Shown: in pieces, positions 25,851-34,571 of the stretch
Layout: every line of letters begins with the position of its first letter
Numbering within the stretch: the stretch's first letter is position 1
Assembly: GCA_963977135.1 (NCBI GenBank)
Contig: CAXBNN010000003.1
Span: 186,001 to 250,000, forward strand
DNA from: UBA2040 sp963977135
Lineage (GTDB): Bacteria > Bacteroidota > Bacteroidia > Flavobacteriales_D > Crocinitomicaceae
Length of the DNA stretch: 64,000 bases
Direction: 5' to 3'
Position numbers and translations under genes: made by a program
The notes under the pieces: model-generated
The model's database searches: none
What the model was told of the DNA's origin: nothing
The model's input: only the letters and a program-made list of their open reading frames with translations

Positions 25851-25889
25851 TGAAATCCGCAAAACCCTTTCGACTACTTGCGGATTTCA
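25851..25889 (-). promoter_or_regulatory. 12-base perfect hairpin in the leader of the HMG-CoA reductase operon
   Basis: TGAAATCCGCAA (25851-25862) and TTGCGGATTTCA (25878-25889) are perfect complements with a 15-base loop. The stem ends 17 bases before the ATG at 25833. On the minus strand it is followed by ATTTACTTTATT, only moderately T-rich, so it could be an attenuator, a weak terminator of the preceding gene, or a protein-binding palindrome. Confidence 0.7.
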
Positions 25890-25925
25890 CAAATTCAATT
25901 ATTGAGGAATTTTATTTCTCTTTTA

Positions 25926-26603
25926 TTAAGATACAGTCTTTCTCCATTTCAAATACCACAACTTGTATTTTTTCCAGCTTTTGCGCGTATCTTTTTTCTT
26001 TGCATCAAAGGCTGCTTTCTGATATTCAATTGCTTGATCTACGGTCATGTTAAAAACTCGTTTTGCATCCCCATGAATTCCTTCCATTACAACCCATCTT
26101 TTATTGATAAAGATCATTGTGTGCGTGGCTACTTGACCTTCATTTGGCCCCCTTAGGTATACATGAACGTGATTTTCAATACCAGCCAATCTCATTTGAC
26201 CCGACTTATTCATCATTGGATGTTTCAACGAAGCCTGAACAAATGGGGTGAACAAAGTTTTCATAATTTTAAATGATTCATCGGCGTTTATTCCTCCATC
26301 TTGACCATGACTTGCCATATTTCTAACGTCGAACAATTTTATGGTAATAGAATAATCAACGCCATCCTCATTTACTCCATTTACCAAATCGAAATGATCT
26401 TTTTGGTGAAGCACGGTAATTTTCTCACCTGTTTCTTCAATGGTAATTCCCAAAGACTCCCACATTCCGCTGAAATAGGTTGCAAGCTTGCTTTCTTTTA
26501 AAATTGGTTCCCAGTACTTTTTTACAGACAAACTATCCGGAACGGTTTGACCTAAAGAAATCGTGCAGCCCAAAAGAGCTGTTAATAATAATAAGACTTT
26601 CAT
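25926..26603 (-). CDS. secreted protein of unknown function upstream of HMG-CoA reductase
   Basis: 225 residues with a signal peptide (MKVLLLLTALLGCTISLGQ). The mature part has ITIEETGEKITVLHQ and VDYSITIKLFD strands, a middle helix-rich part and a basic, aromatic C-terminus (KSWKKYKLWYLKWRK). I do not recognise a family. The strand pattern loosely recalls lipid-carrier SCP2-type domains, but this is weak. It precedes HMG-CoA reductase on the same strand by 92 bases to ATG 25833 and is divergent from the MMPL exporter, so a periplasmic role in handling the product is a reasonable guess. Confidence 0.7.
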   Translation of the reverse strand: MKVLLLLTALLGCTISLGQTVPDSLSVKKYWEPILKESKLATYFSGMWESLGITIEETGEKITVLHQKDHFDLVNGVNEDGVDYSITIKLFDVRNMASHGQDGGINADESFKIMKTLFTPFVQASLKHPMMNKSGQMRLAGIENHVHVYLRGPNEGQVATHTMIFINKRWVVMEGIHGDAKRVFNMTVDQAIEYQKAAFDAKKKDTRKSWKKYKLWYLKWRKTVS

Positions 26604-26646
26604 ATTGCTGGGTTTGAATTTGTTTAAATGAACCTGTATTGATTCA

Positions 26647-26693
26647 CAAAGTACGAATTATTATAATAAATTTACCAAACAGTCCTTACTTTG
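26647..26693. promoter_or_regulatory. divergent promoter region between secreted protein and MMPL genes
   Basis: Minus strand: GTACTTTG (26647-26654) with TTTG about 22 bases upstream, facing the 26603 gene. Plus strand: TTACTTTG (26686-26693) facing the MMPL gene at 26755. Both are one base off TAnnTTTG. TTACTTTG also lies upstream of the 1300-residue cyclase gene (minus strand, 59437-59444), so it may be a real -7 variant. Confidence 0.35.
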
Positions 26694-26754
26694 ACTGAAA
26701 CTGCAGCGTCAAATTACCCGTTCAACCAATTGTCGGCTGAAAAATGATACTCCC

Positions 26755-28842
26755 ATGGATACTCTCGTTGAATTTATCGTTAAACGCAGAAAGATTCTAT
26801 TTACGTTTCTAGTTATTTTGCTGACAGTTCTATTGGCGACTTTTGAACTTCCAGGATACAATGGAAACTTGGATGGACTGGATGACAAGAGCAATTCAGA
26901 ATTCAGGAGACTCCAGCTCACAGACTCCTTATTCAATAATGCTCAAAAGTATTATTTCATTATCGAACCTAAATCCGATGATCGTAAAAAGATATTTAAC
27001 CAGGTAAATAGCTTTTCCAAAGAAATCCAAGAGTTGCATCCCGATGCAGAATTTGTCAGTCCCGTCAAGTTCTACAAAACAATGATTCGCTTTTGGGACA
27101 AGCAAACGGATAAGCTATCTGATTTTTACAGACAAGCTCGTGAGGTTCCACTTCTGGATCAATTAATTGCTCGAGATGGAAAAAGTTTCATTTGTGTCCT
27201 ATCTGTCAATGAAAACTATTCAATGGACTTGAATAAATTGGATGACCTAGCTAAGTCCCACTCCAAGTCGGACATGAACATTCGAATTATCAGTGAATTA
27301 CACCTCAACAAATCCATTGAAAAAAACATAAGTTTTGACATCACGCTAATAACCATTCTTATTCTAACTTTATTTATTCTTTATTTACTTGTCACATTTA
27401 GGAGTGTCGTGTCCATCTTATACATGATGGTGCTGATTTCATTGGTCATGTGTTCGGCCATATTGGTGTTTAGCCTCCTAAATTATAAGATGAATGTGAT
27501 TTCTCTCACCGCACTGCCAGTAATATTAATACTGGTCTTAAGTGATTCGATTCATCTACTCTCAGGGACACATAAATTTTGTGATGTGACAGATGACCTT
27601 GAACGAAATAAATTAATCTATAAAAAGTACATACTCCCTTCCTTCTTTTCATCCCTCACAACAGCCTTTGCTTTTTTATCATTTTATTTTTTCAGCCAAT
27701 CACAATTTGTAAAAGAATTAGGCCTGGTGACGGCCGTAGGACTTATGATTGAGTTTTTAATCACTTTTATTGCCTCACCTCTCTTGCTTTTTCGGTGTAG
27801 AACGACAAATTTACGGGACAAGGGTATTGAATCGATAGCCAATTTCTTGAATAAATATAAACGCCCCATTACTTATGTAATGGGAATCGTTGCAGTCGCC
27901 TCTCTGTTTGTCATTCCATCTTTGAAGTTGAAAACTAATCCTGATATATATTTCCCTTTGGGTTCACAAGTGAAAAAGGATTATAACTATCTGAAAAAGA
28001 ATTATTTTACGCCTTATACCGTGAACGTTCTTGTAAGCAACGAAGTCGATGATAAAACGATATCAACAAGAAGTAAGGTGTATAATTTCGCTCGAGAAAC
28101 TTCTTCAAAACTTCGAAAGTCCAAATGGACCAAATCTGTCACCTCTAGTGCTCAAGAATATTATTTTGAATCCAAAGCTGGATTTAAAATAAACTTATTT
28201 GGTAATCTGGGCGAGCAGAATCCATACTACAATCACGAATTTGACGTATACTTGATAGAGGTTCAATTAGAAAACGTTGACCAAACCGCAGCATTTGTCG
28301 CTTGGCTCAAAAATATGAAAGTGCCTGAAAACATAAAAGTCTCCACCGCAAGCAAGCACATCATGTTTGATGAAGTGGATCGATCCATGTCGACAGCCAT
28401 TCTTAACTCCTTGCTCTTATCTGGATTTGGAATTTTCATCATACTCTTATTGCTCACCCGATCAGTTAAACTAGCAATATTGAGCTTATTGCCCAATTTA
28501 ATCCCACTAGGATTTATTGTTCTCCTATTCTATTTCTTAAAGATCGATATCAATTTGCTGACCTCATTAACGCTGATTATTGGATTGGGGCTTTTAGATG
28601 ATGACACGATTCACATTATTTATCGCAGGCTTTGGCTGAATGAACCCCTGGAGGAGTTAAAATTTAGCGTAATATCCACGGCTGCCTTGCTGTGCATTTC
28701 TTTTCTAATTTTTACCGTTAGTAGCTTTCAGCCTACTCGAATATTTGGAGTGATCACAGCAATTATTTTTCTAATCGGTGTGATTTCTGAATTAACGGTA
28801 TTTAAATGGATTCTCGATAGTGTTATCAGCAAGAAAAAATAA
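26755..28842 (+). CDS. RND superfamily (MMPL-type) exporter
   Basis: 695 residues in two similar halves. Each has a transmembrane segment, a large periplasmic domain and then a bundle of five segments. Charged residues expected for proton relay lie in the fourth helix of each bundle: LILVLSDSIHLLSG (about 255) and GLGLLDDDTIHIIYRR (about 620). The size is that of MMPL/HpnN-like lipid exporters and smaller than tripartite AcrB pumps. No membrane-fusion protein or TolC gene is adjacent. Its divergence from the biosynthetic operon suggests it moves the lipid product to the outer envelope. Confidence 0.9.
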   Translation: MDTLVEFIVKRRKILFTFLVILLTVLLATFELPGYNGNLDGLDDKSNSEFRRLQLTDSLFNNAQKYYFIIEPKSDDRKKIFNQVNSFSKEIQELHPDAEFVSPVKFYKTMIRFWDKQTDKLSDFYRQAREVPLLDQLIARDGKSFICVLSVNENYSMDLNKLDDLAKSHSKSDMNIRIISELHLNKSIEKNISFDITLITILILTLFILYLLVTFRSVVSILYMMVLISLVMCSAILVFSLLNYKMNVISLTALPVILILVLSDSIHLLSGTHKFCDVTDDLERNKLIYKKYILPSFFSSLTTAFAFLSFYFFSQSQFVKELGLVTAVGLMIEFLITFIASPLLLFRCRTTNLRDKGIESIANFLNKYKRPITYVMGIVAVASLFVIPSLKLKTNPDIYFPLGSQVKKDYNYLKKNYFTPYTVNVLVSNEVDDKTISTRSKVYNFARETSSKLRKSKWTKSVTSSAQEYYFESKAGFKINLFGNLGEQNPYYNHEFDVYLIEVQLENVDQTAAFVAWLKNMKVPENIKVSTASKHIMFDEVDRSMSTAILNSLLLSGFGIFIILLLLTRSVKLAILSLLPNLIPLGFIVLLFYFLKIDINLLTSLTLIIGLGLLDDDTIHIIYRRLWLNEPLEELKFSVISTAALLCISFLIFTVSSFQPTRIFGVITAIIFLIGVISELTVFKWILDSVISKKK

Positions 28843-28880
28843 TCCAACTCCTACTTCTCGCCCATGCAGGTACAAACAAA

Positions 28881-28904
28881 AAAACCTTCTAGTTGGAAGG
28901 TTTT
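28881..28904. terminator. bidirectional terminator between MMPL and esterase genes
   Basis: AAAACCTTC / GAAGGTTTT, a 9-base perfect stem with loop TAGTTG, has a T tract on the plus side and an A tract on the other. It lies 39 bases after the MMPL stop and serves the convergent pair. Confidence 0.85.
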
Positions 28905-28992
28905 TATTTCGTGTCAAAATTAAAGATGGCGAATATGTCTCTTCCTGCCATTTCTGAAAAATTCTCTGTTTCATTAAAACGACTAACGATAT

Positions 28993-29799
28993 TTAATACT
29001 TTATAGCGGGATACAAAATTTCTAAGCCTTGATAAATAGCATTATGAAGAACTGTTGCATGATCTTCATTTTTTAATTTATTGAACTCCAGCTGCTTCGT
29101 TACACTTCCTGATTTTTTCAAAAGCTTTGCCAATTTTTTTGCATCTCGACGCATGATAATATGCTCATCGACTCCCACGGCAATGTAAACAAACTCTCTT
29201 GGAATTTCTTGTTTCGAAAATAAATCTGGAGCGACTTTCAACAATACCTCATCGTCCCACCAAAAACTCGGACTTACAATAAAATAATGTGAAAACAGTT
29301 CTGGCTTTTTTATTAAAATTTCACCTGCTAAGAGTCCGCCAAGCGATTGACCAATGATATATTTTGTTTCATTCGTTTTATAGTTAGATTCAATAAAAGG
29401 TTGCAGTTCCGTTTCAATGAATTGAATAAACTTATCCGAATGCCCAGCTGCAGGAATATCTGCAAGAAGACTCGTGTCCTTTGGATAAAAGGTAAAGTCT
29501 CGCTTTCTATCCACATTTTCTATCCCAACGACGATGAAATCGGGCATCACAAATTGTAATTGAAAAAACTGTACAAGACCGACAATATGAAGAAAGTCTT
29601 CATGAGCCGAACCATCCAGCACATAAAGAACTGGATAAGTAGAATCCTGAGAAAAGTTAAGCGGGAGATGAACATTTACTCTTCTAGATTCATTCAGAAT
29701 GCCAGATTCTAATTGATGGATTTTACCAATAGAATACTCTAGTGTTTGACCAAAAACAACAAAGCTTGATGTGAAAAAGAGGAGTAATAGAACTTTCAT
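28993..29799 (-). CDS. secreted esterase, alpha/beta-hydrolase (esterase D family)
   Basis: 268 residues with a signal peptide (to about residue 17, VVFGQ). VLYVLDGSAHEDF is near residue 57, the nucleophile elbow is GQSLGG (about 150), the acidic residue is probably in VGVDEHI and the His in NEDHATV. This is the putative-esterase family (PF00756 type) that includes siderophore esterases and FrmB/Ag85-like enzymes. The substrate is unknown; no iron-uptake genes are adjacent. Transcribed alone, it converges on the MMPL gene and shares its terminator. Confidence 0.88.
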   Translation of the reverse strand: MKVLLLLFFTSSFVVFGQTLEYSIGKIHQLESGILNESRRVNVHLPLNFSQDSTYPVLYVLDGSAHEDFLHIVGLVQFFQLQFVMPDFIVVGIENVDRKRDFTFYPKDTSLLADIPAAGHSDKFIQFIETELQPFIESNYKTNETKYIIGQSLGGLLAGEILIKKPELFSHYFIVSPSFWWDDEVLLKVAPDLFSKQEIPREFVYIAVGVDEHIIMRRDAKKLAKLLKKSGSVTKQLEFNKLKNEDHATVLHNAIYQGLEILYPAIKY

Positions 29800-29865
29800 G
29801 CAAATTAATTTTTAGACAATTTACAGGTTTCTCATAAACCAACATTGCTTCTGTTTACAAAAAAA

Positions 29866-29899
29866 GAAAAAGCGCAACAAAAATTTGCTGCGCTTTTTC
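29866..29899 (-). terminator. terminator of the first small secreted/membrane module
   Basis: The 11-base perfect stem TGCGCTTTTTC / GAAAAAGCGCA has a 12-base loop. On the minus strand it is followed by a T-rich run. It lies 3 bases beyond the stop codon at 29903. Confidence 0.85.
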
Positions 29900-29902
29900 T
29901 CA

Positions 29903-30406
29903 TCACGCCTGATTATTGGCAGTGTGTTGCATTTGTTTATTAATTTTTACTTCCCAGTTTTTTGCAAATCCAAGTTCTTCTCCAAGATTTAAGTTCTCAT
30001 TTGAATTGTAAAACTCGAATAAAATTGAATCTTTCGTATTTACCTTTGGAATGAATTTCAAATCAACTCGCTCTATTTCTGGATTGTCTTCTGAAGAGCT
30101 TTTTCCTTTCGCGTATGTTTTTTCAATCTGGCATCGTTGAAAATCAGTCAACTTTACTAGCTCTCTTGTCTCCCTGTCTTTGTGTTTACGATACATAAAC
30201 ACTTTGCTTTGGTTTTCATCTAATCCAATTATTGCGTGAGTAGTAAATTCAAAATCTGTCAGTTTGCCGTTTTCATGTGATATCATTTTTGAGATTGAAA
30301 ACAACATTTGATCTTTTATTTTTTTTCTATTAAAGTGCATTAACACAAATGGTAATGCACACAAACCTAACATTACAAGGCCTGTTATTAAAGTTCCTAA
30401 ATCCAT
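29903..30406 (-). CDS. membrane-anchored protein, paralogue of 33969-34502
   Basis: 167 residues: an N-terminal transmembrane segment (about 6-25), the basic stop-transfer motif NRKKIKDQM, then a soluble domain. Shared with the protein at 33969: DFEF followed by AIIGLDENQSKVFMYRK, a Val-x-Leu strand before a single Cys, EIERVDLKF, FEFYNSNE and a LGEELGFAKNW helix. No known family. It is the second gene of a two-gene module with the small secreted protein 107 bases upstream, and it ends in a strong terminator. The soluble part is probably cytoplasmic by the positive-inside rule. Confidence 0.8.
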   Translation of the reverse strand: MDLGTLITGLVMLGLCALPFVLMHFNRKKIKDQMLFSISKMISHENGKLTDFEFTTHAIIGLDENQSKVFMYRKHKDRETRELVKLTDFQRCQIEKTYAKGKSSSEDNPEIERVDLKFIPKVNTKDSILFEFYNSNENLNLGEELGFAKNWEVKINKQMQHTANNQA

Positions 30407-30513
30407 TTTTCCTATTTATTAAAATAAATTAACTTGCCGAGAGCACATTCTATAAATGCCTCGTTTAAACTAAATTGTTGTCGACTATTTGTCAACTGAA
30501 AAATGAAAATAGA

Positions 30514-30882
30514 TTACCCGAAAGTATGTTGAGGATACAGTTGATCCGTATTTTTGGAAATAATCAATTGATTATGCCAAGATTCAATGTATTGTTTGAA
30601 TTTTGAATTCTCTTTGGATAAACGAAGGTGGTTCCCAAGGAGATATTCATGACTTAACTTCTTAACAACTGGTGAAAATGTGTTTTGAAAATTGTCGGAT
30701 ACACTCTCGACAGGCGAAAAAACTGATTCATTAGAAGAAACTGATAATTGATATTCTTTCTGCTTAAATGAGTTTTCTGACTGATCAAAGGATTTCTCTT
30801 TTGTCGCAAATGTCGGAGCTATTGCGCTTAAATAAAGCGACAAAAACAAAAATACACCGACTAGCTTATAGATTCCTTTCAC
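30514..30882 (-). CDS. small secreted protein, paralogue of 34572-34937
   Basis: 122 residues, GTG start, with a hydrophobic export signal (about 5-26). The mature part is Ser-rich. Its C-terminal 30 residues share with the protein at 34572 the pattern QY(I/L)xxWxNxL then S(K/N), and a final YPxx(S/T)F. No family is recognised. The promoter match TACATTTG ends four bases before the start codon, so the transcript may begin at or next to the GTG. It is the first gene of the two-gene module. Confidence 0.7.
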   Translation of the reverse strand: MKGIYKLVGVFLFLSLYLSAIAPTFATKEKSFDQSENSFKQKEYQLSVSSNESVFSPVESVSDNFQNTFSPVVKKLSHEYLLGNHLRLSKENSKFKQYIESWHNQLIISKNTDQLYPQHTFG

Positions 30883-30886
30883 GAAC

Positions 30887-30894
30887 CAAATGTA
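30887..30894 (-). promoter_or_regulatory. -7 element TACATTTG of the first module
   Basis: A perfect match to TAnnTTTG on the minus strand, separated from the GTG at 30882 by GTTC only. The same element at the same distance precedes the paralogue (34942-34949). No clear -33 TTG is present here. Confidence 0.6.
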
Positions 30895-30979
30895 AACCGA
30901 AATTCGATTCCTTGTATTTAAATTAGGAGAAAATTAACTATTCTTCTGAATCCTAGTTGGACAAAAGCTTATCCGAATG

Positions 30980-31516
30980 TCATTTAATAAAAAAGTCCGA
31001 GAAGAGCTGTGTGCAAATCTGATTTGCAAAGTTTTCCTCTTTGAACATTTCATGCTCTTTTCCAAAATGGATTTCTGGGAAAATTTCTAATTCTTCAAAC
31101 CATTCATCCGTTGGTCGATTAAGATCTTGATCACCAAAATGAAGTTGAATTTTGTAGGGTGGTTTTTGGTATTCTTTTCGCAAGCGCGTAGATGAAATAG
31201 CAATCATGTTTGTTAACGGCAAACCTTTTAACGCCGCTTTCCAAGCAATTGTTCCGCCCACACTAAAAGCCAAAACAATTATCTGTTTTTTCTCCTTTTC
31301 TATTAGATTTTCGACAGCTTTTTCAATTCCGCCATTCACAAATTTTTCGTGGATTTCTTCTTCGGAAAGATTGATTTCTTTGATGCTGGCGAGTTCTCTG
31401 ACATCGTAGTAAATACAATTAAAATGATCATTCAATCGATTAAAATAGAAGCCTACCCAATCGTTATTTTGTTTTCCCCAAAGGTCTGAAAGAATTACGA
31501 GACGTTGTTTAATCAT
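30980..31516 (-). CDS. alpha/beta-hydrolase fold protein
   Basis: 178 residues, no signal peptide. The nucleophile elbow reads AFSVGGTIAW (Ser near 83). FGDQDLNRPTDEW gives a likely acidic residue, and a late GKEHEMF may supply the His. It is short for a hydrolase and lacks a cap domain, like dienelactone-hydrolase-type enzymes. The substrate is unknown. Its ATG directly abuts the stop of the lipoprotein gene, so it is the third gene of the DUF1572-lipoprotein-hydrolase operon. Confidence 0.8.
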   Translation of the reverse strand: MIKQRLVILSDLWGKQNNDWVGFYFNRLNDHFNCIYYDVRELASIKEINLSEEEIHEKFVNGGIEKAVENLIEKEKKQIIVLAFSVGGTIAWKAALKGLPLTNMIAISSTRLRKEYQKPPYKIQLHFGDQDLNRPTDEWFEELEIFPEIHFGKEHEMFKEENFANQICTQLFSDFFIK

Positions 31517-32329
31517 TTATTTAATCTTTAAAAACACACCATCCACATGTGCATTGTGACCAAAGTACCCATTTAAACAATCGCCATTTGTGTAATTAAT
31601 AATGGCAAAACCCTTGTAAAACTTAACCTTGAAATTGCAGGTTTCTTCCTCTGGGATAATATAGTTGATTTGATTATTCTCCAAATCCACTTCGGTTTCT
31701 TCAATAATTGCCATGTTGTGCGCTGGAGCTGCTGTAAAACAACCTATATCGAATATTGATTTGTTTCCTTTTTTGGTCAAAGTAAAGCCTCCTGATGATC
31801 CTCCTTCACTGAATTGATATCTGTATTCTCCGTAACAATCTGCGATATTGCCAACTAAATTCTTTGATGGGATTATCGTGTCTTGTTTTTGTAAAGCAAT
31901 GGGTAAATCTTTTCTTAATTTCGGTGAAAACCATTCTCCTTTGAATTCAGTTCCATGAATTACACCAGTAATTATTCCTGAAACATTTCCTGATTTTTCA
32001 AACTCTTGAATCCGCAAAACACCACCTTCCATTTGTCGACCAATCAATTTAATCGGCAGTTGCTGTTTTGTGTTCAAATATTTAATTTCTCCCACAACAA
32101 CTGAATCTTCAATTTGAAAATGTAAGAACACTGGAATTTTACCCTGAATCTTGCCTTTCCAACAATAATCCGTTTTAATGATTTTCTCGTATTTTTTCTC
32201 GTTTTCTTCAGGTTTTGCCTCTTTTTGTGGCGGAATTTCAATTTTTTCGATGCTTTTTGCCGTTTCAACGTTTTCTTTACAACTCATAATGAGAAGTATG
32301 AAAACACTTATTTGTAGGGTTATTTTCAT
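31517..32329 (-). CDS. lipoprotein of unknown function
   Basis: 270 residues with a lipoprotein signal (ILLIMSC, lipid Cys at about 17). A charged Glu/Lys linker follows (about 20-50), then a beta-rich domain with GKIQGKIPVFLHFQI and SGIITGVIHGTEFKGEW. The second half has YRYQFSEGGSSGGFTL and a C-terminal DCLNGYFGHNAHVDGVF. No family is recognised. It overlaps the DUF1572 gene by 4 bases upstream and abuts the hydrolase gene downstream. Confidence 0.8.
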   Translation of the reverse strand: MKITLQISVFILLIMSCKENVETAKSIEKIEIPPQKEAKPEENEKKYEKIIKTDYCWKGKIQGKIPVFLHFQIEDSVVVGEIKYLNTKQQLPIKLIGRQMEGGVLRIQEFEKSGNVSGIITGVIHGTEFKGEWFSPKLRKDLPIALQKQDTIIPSKNLVGNIADCYGEYRYQFSEGGSSGGFTLTKKGNKSIFDIGCFTAAPAHNMAIIEETEVDLENNQINYIIPEEETCNFKVKFYKGFAIINYTNGDCLNGYFGHNAHVDGVFLKIK

Positions 32330-32898
32330 TCTTCATCGTCTTTTAAAAACTCATCCGTGAAATGCTTTTTCACTTTCGGTTGAGCAAATTTTTCGGCGTT
32401 GTACTCTTTTGTTTTTCCTTTTGAAATGGATAAATAGTCCCATTTTTCTCCTGTAAATACTTTGCCTAGGAATACAATTTGTCCAACGTGGTAGGGATAA
32501 TGTGCCAACTGTCTATAAATTGCTTCTGCAACAGTATGTCCTTGGTTTCTAATAAAAATTTCTCTATCCAAGTCTTCCTCTGTCAATCCATTCAGCGCCG
32601 ACAAAACACAAGCCCAACCTTCGTCCCAAACCTCCATCATTTGGTCGCGAGTTGAAATATCGTTATCAAATTCTTCTTCCCGTTTTCGCCATTCTTTTTC
32701 TCCGTCAGTAGTCAAAAAGTCCGTCCAACGGGACATCATGTTTCCATGCAAATGCTTAACAATTGTCGCTATTGAGTTGCTTTCCTCGTTGATTTGATGA
32801 AATAAATTTTCATCTTCTAGCTGAGTAAAAGTCTTTTCCCCCAATTGTTTGTAATATTCAAATTGGGCAATTAGTGACGACAGATGGGGTATTATCAT
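32326..32898 (-). CDS. DinB-like (DUF1572) protein
   Basis: 190 residues, four-helix-bundle DinB superfamily. Potential metal ligands are His in IVKHLHGNMMSRW (about 47) and in QLAHYPYHVGQIV (about 135-142), the usual DUF1572 positions. The N-terminus MIIPHLSSLIAQFEYYKQLGEKT is typical. Family members are thiol- or metal-dependent enzymes of mostly unknown substrate. It is the first gene of a three-gene operon. Confidence 0.88.
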   Translation of the reverse strand: MIIPHLSSLIAQFEYYKQLGEKTFTQLEDENLFHQINEESNSIATIVKHLHGNMMSRWTDFLTTDGEKEWRKREEEFDNDISTRDQMMEVWDEGWACVLSALNGLTEEDLDREIFIRNQGHTVAEAIYRQLAHYPYHVGQIVFLGKVFTGEKWDYLSISKGKTKEYNAEKFAQPKVKKHFTDEFLKDDEE

Positions 32899-32984
32899 CG
32901 AAGGGATTTTTAGCTAATTTAAATGTTTTGCTTCATACATTCCGTGATTTAGCTATTTTGATTTGTGTAATTAGTCAATTCAAT

Positions 32985-33944
32985 TCAACTGCTACCATTC
33001 ATCCATTGAATCACAAAAACGATGAATACGCTTATTCCTAAACCCAAAAAAACTTTGGACAAATCAATTGATAATGGTCTGAATACTTTTTTTAATTCCT
33101 TTTTATTTAATACATATTTTATCGCCAATTCTCTGCCAGCCAAAACACCGATAAAGGCCCATGTTGTGCTCATGGGAACCGAATTTAAATTTCCATACGT
33201 ATATAAAATAACTCCATAAGTTAAATCAATAAATGTCGCTGACCTAATGTTTCCAGAATTGACTTTTTTGTCAACAATTCCTTGTATTCTTCCCCCTTTC
33301 TTTTGGAAAATATAGGCCATGATTAGTAGCAAAACCAAAATTGAAATCATTAGTTCGACTAAAGTCATTTTTCTTGGTAAAAACACAAAGATATTAGCGA
33401 AATCTTGAATTAACCATTGCGACCATAAAAACCCTGTGGATAACCATTGTGCAATTTCCCATTGCCTTTTCCGCTTCGATTCGTTTATTTCATTCAATGA
33501 CTCTGGCGACTCAAATTTTCTGGTCAGTAATAAATAAATAATAAAACTAGAAACAATTGCTACACCATACCCATAGATAGATTTTAGCAACATCTTTTCC
33601 ACCATTGCTTGCTGAGAGAAAATGCTTAAAATCAAAAAGGTTGTGCTTACAGGCAAACCAAATCGTGTCAATAACAGCAACGAAAGTGGCGCTAATAAAT
33701 ACCACCATTTTATTTCCTCCGGCAACGGGATTGTATCCAGGCGATTAAAGGTCACATCTCCATTATAAAAATACCATCCGTAAAGAAGAGTGCAAACTAA
33801 AATCGTGGAAGCATAACCCCATAGTATTAACCATGGTCTTTTTTTATTGGCCGCTATAAACGTTCCTAAAGTTTGTATGACATCATTTCCTATGACCGCG
33901 TAGGCAGAAAATAAAAACCCTAAATATAAAATTAACGTATTCAT
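32985..33944 (-). CDS. PiT-like inorganic phosphate permease
   Basis: 319 residues with about nine transmembrane segments and the duplicated half-signatures of the PiT/PHO4 family: GNDVIQTLGTFIA near residue 18 with PVSTTFLILSIF near 98, and DFANIFVFLPR near 180 with PMSTTWAFIGVL near 257. The first signature normally reads GANDVANxxGT, so it is degenerate, and the protein is shorter than most PiT permeases. Phosphate transport is likely but unproven. It follows the second copy of the small secreted/membrane module by 24 bases, which suggests a shared transcript. Confidence 0.78.
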   Translation of the reverse strand: MNTLILYLGFLFSAYAVIGNDVIQTLGTFIAANKKRPWLILWGYASTILVCTLLYGWYFYNGDVTFNRLDTIPLPEEIKWWYLLAPLSLLLLTRFGLPVSTTFLILSIFSQQAMVEKMLLKSIYGYGVAIVSSFIIYLLLTRKFESPESLNEINESKRKRQWEIAQWLSTGFLWSQWLIQDFANIFVFLPRKMTLVELMISILVLLLIMAYIFQKKGGRIQGIVDKKVNSGNIRSATFIDLTYGVILYTYGNLNSVPMSTTWAFIGVLAGRELAIKYVLNKKELKKVFRPLSIDLSKVFLGLGISVFIVFVIQWMNGSS

Positions 33945-33968
33945 TTTTTATTTTTTTGAAAAACGAAC

Positions 33969-34502
33969 CTAATGAATAGATTCGTTTAAGATTAGATTTA
34001 TAGTAGAGTTGTTTTTTAGATTCTTTATTGCTTCCTTGGCAATTTTACCCCATTTTCGAATCAACTCTAATTCACCATTCAATGAAGTAGTTTCGTCGAA
34101 ATCATAAAAATTAATCGTTTGTTTTTTCACGCAGGGATCTTTTGATTCAAATTCCAAATCCAAGCGTTCAATTTGCTTTTCTTCTTTATTCTTTTTTACT
34201 GTTTTTGTTCCATGGCCTAAAACCCTACAACCCTTAGATTCACTTAGATTAATGTGGTATGATTCGAATTCGTTAATTCTTCTTTTAACAACAAACATCA
34301 TGATTTTGGTTTTATCCATACCAACAATAATGTCTTTACCTATTTCGAATTCATCTATTGAACAGTCAAATTGATCAGCAATTTGAGACAACTGCTTGAC
34401 CATGATTTTTGATATTTGTTTGCGTTTAAAATAAATCAGCTCAGCCATTAACAGGCAAACTGACGCCAACATAATGCTTAAAACAATGTTTGAGATTTCC
34501 AT
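33969..34502 (-). CDS. membrane-anchored protein, paralogue of 29903-30406
   Basis: 177 residues: an N-terminal transmembrane segment (about 5-24), FKRKQISKIM, then the soluble domain with EFEIGKDIIVGMDKTKIMMFVVKR, a Cys after the Leu-Ser strand (SESKGCRVLG), QIERLDLEF, and NGELELIRKWGK. The order and spacing match the paralogue at 29903, though identity is modest, so the duplication is old. It lies 69 bases after the small secreted protein gene and 24 bases before the PiT-like gene. Confidence 0.8.
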   Translation of the reverse strand: MEISNIVLSIMLASVCLLMAELIYFKRKQISKIMVKQLSQIADQFDCSIDEFEIGKDIIVGMDKTKIMMFVVKRRINEFESYHINLSESKGCRVLGHGTKTVKKNKEEKQIERLDLEFESKDPCVKKQTINFYDFDETTSLNGELELIRKWGKIAKEAIKNLKNNSTINLILNESIH

Positions 34503-34571
34503 TTATTTATTTATTTGTTAAACTAGAACGAGGCTATAAATAGCCCAAATTTTTCCGGCAGAAAAATAAGT

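Noticed and set aside
10548..28842. Carotenoid, sterol or hopanoid cluster
   Set aside because: No phytoene synthase, squalene-type enzyme or cyclase is present, so those specific products are not supported.
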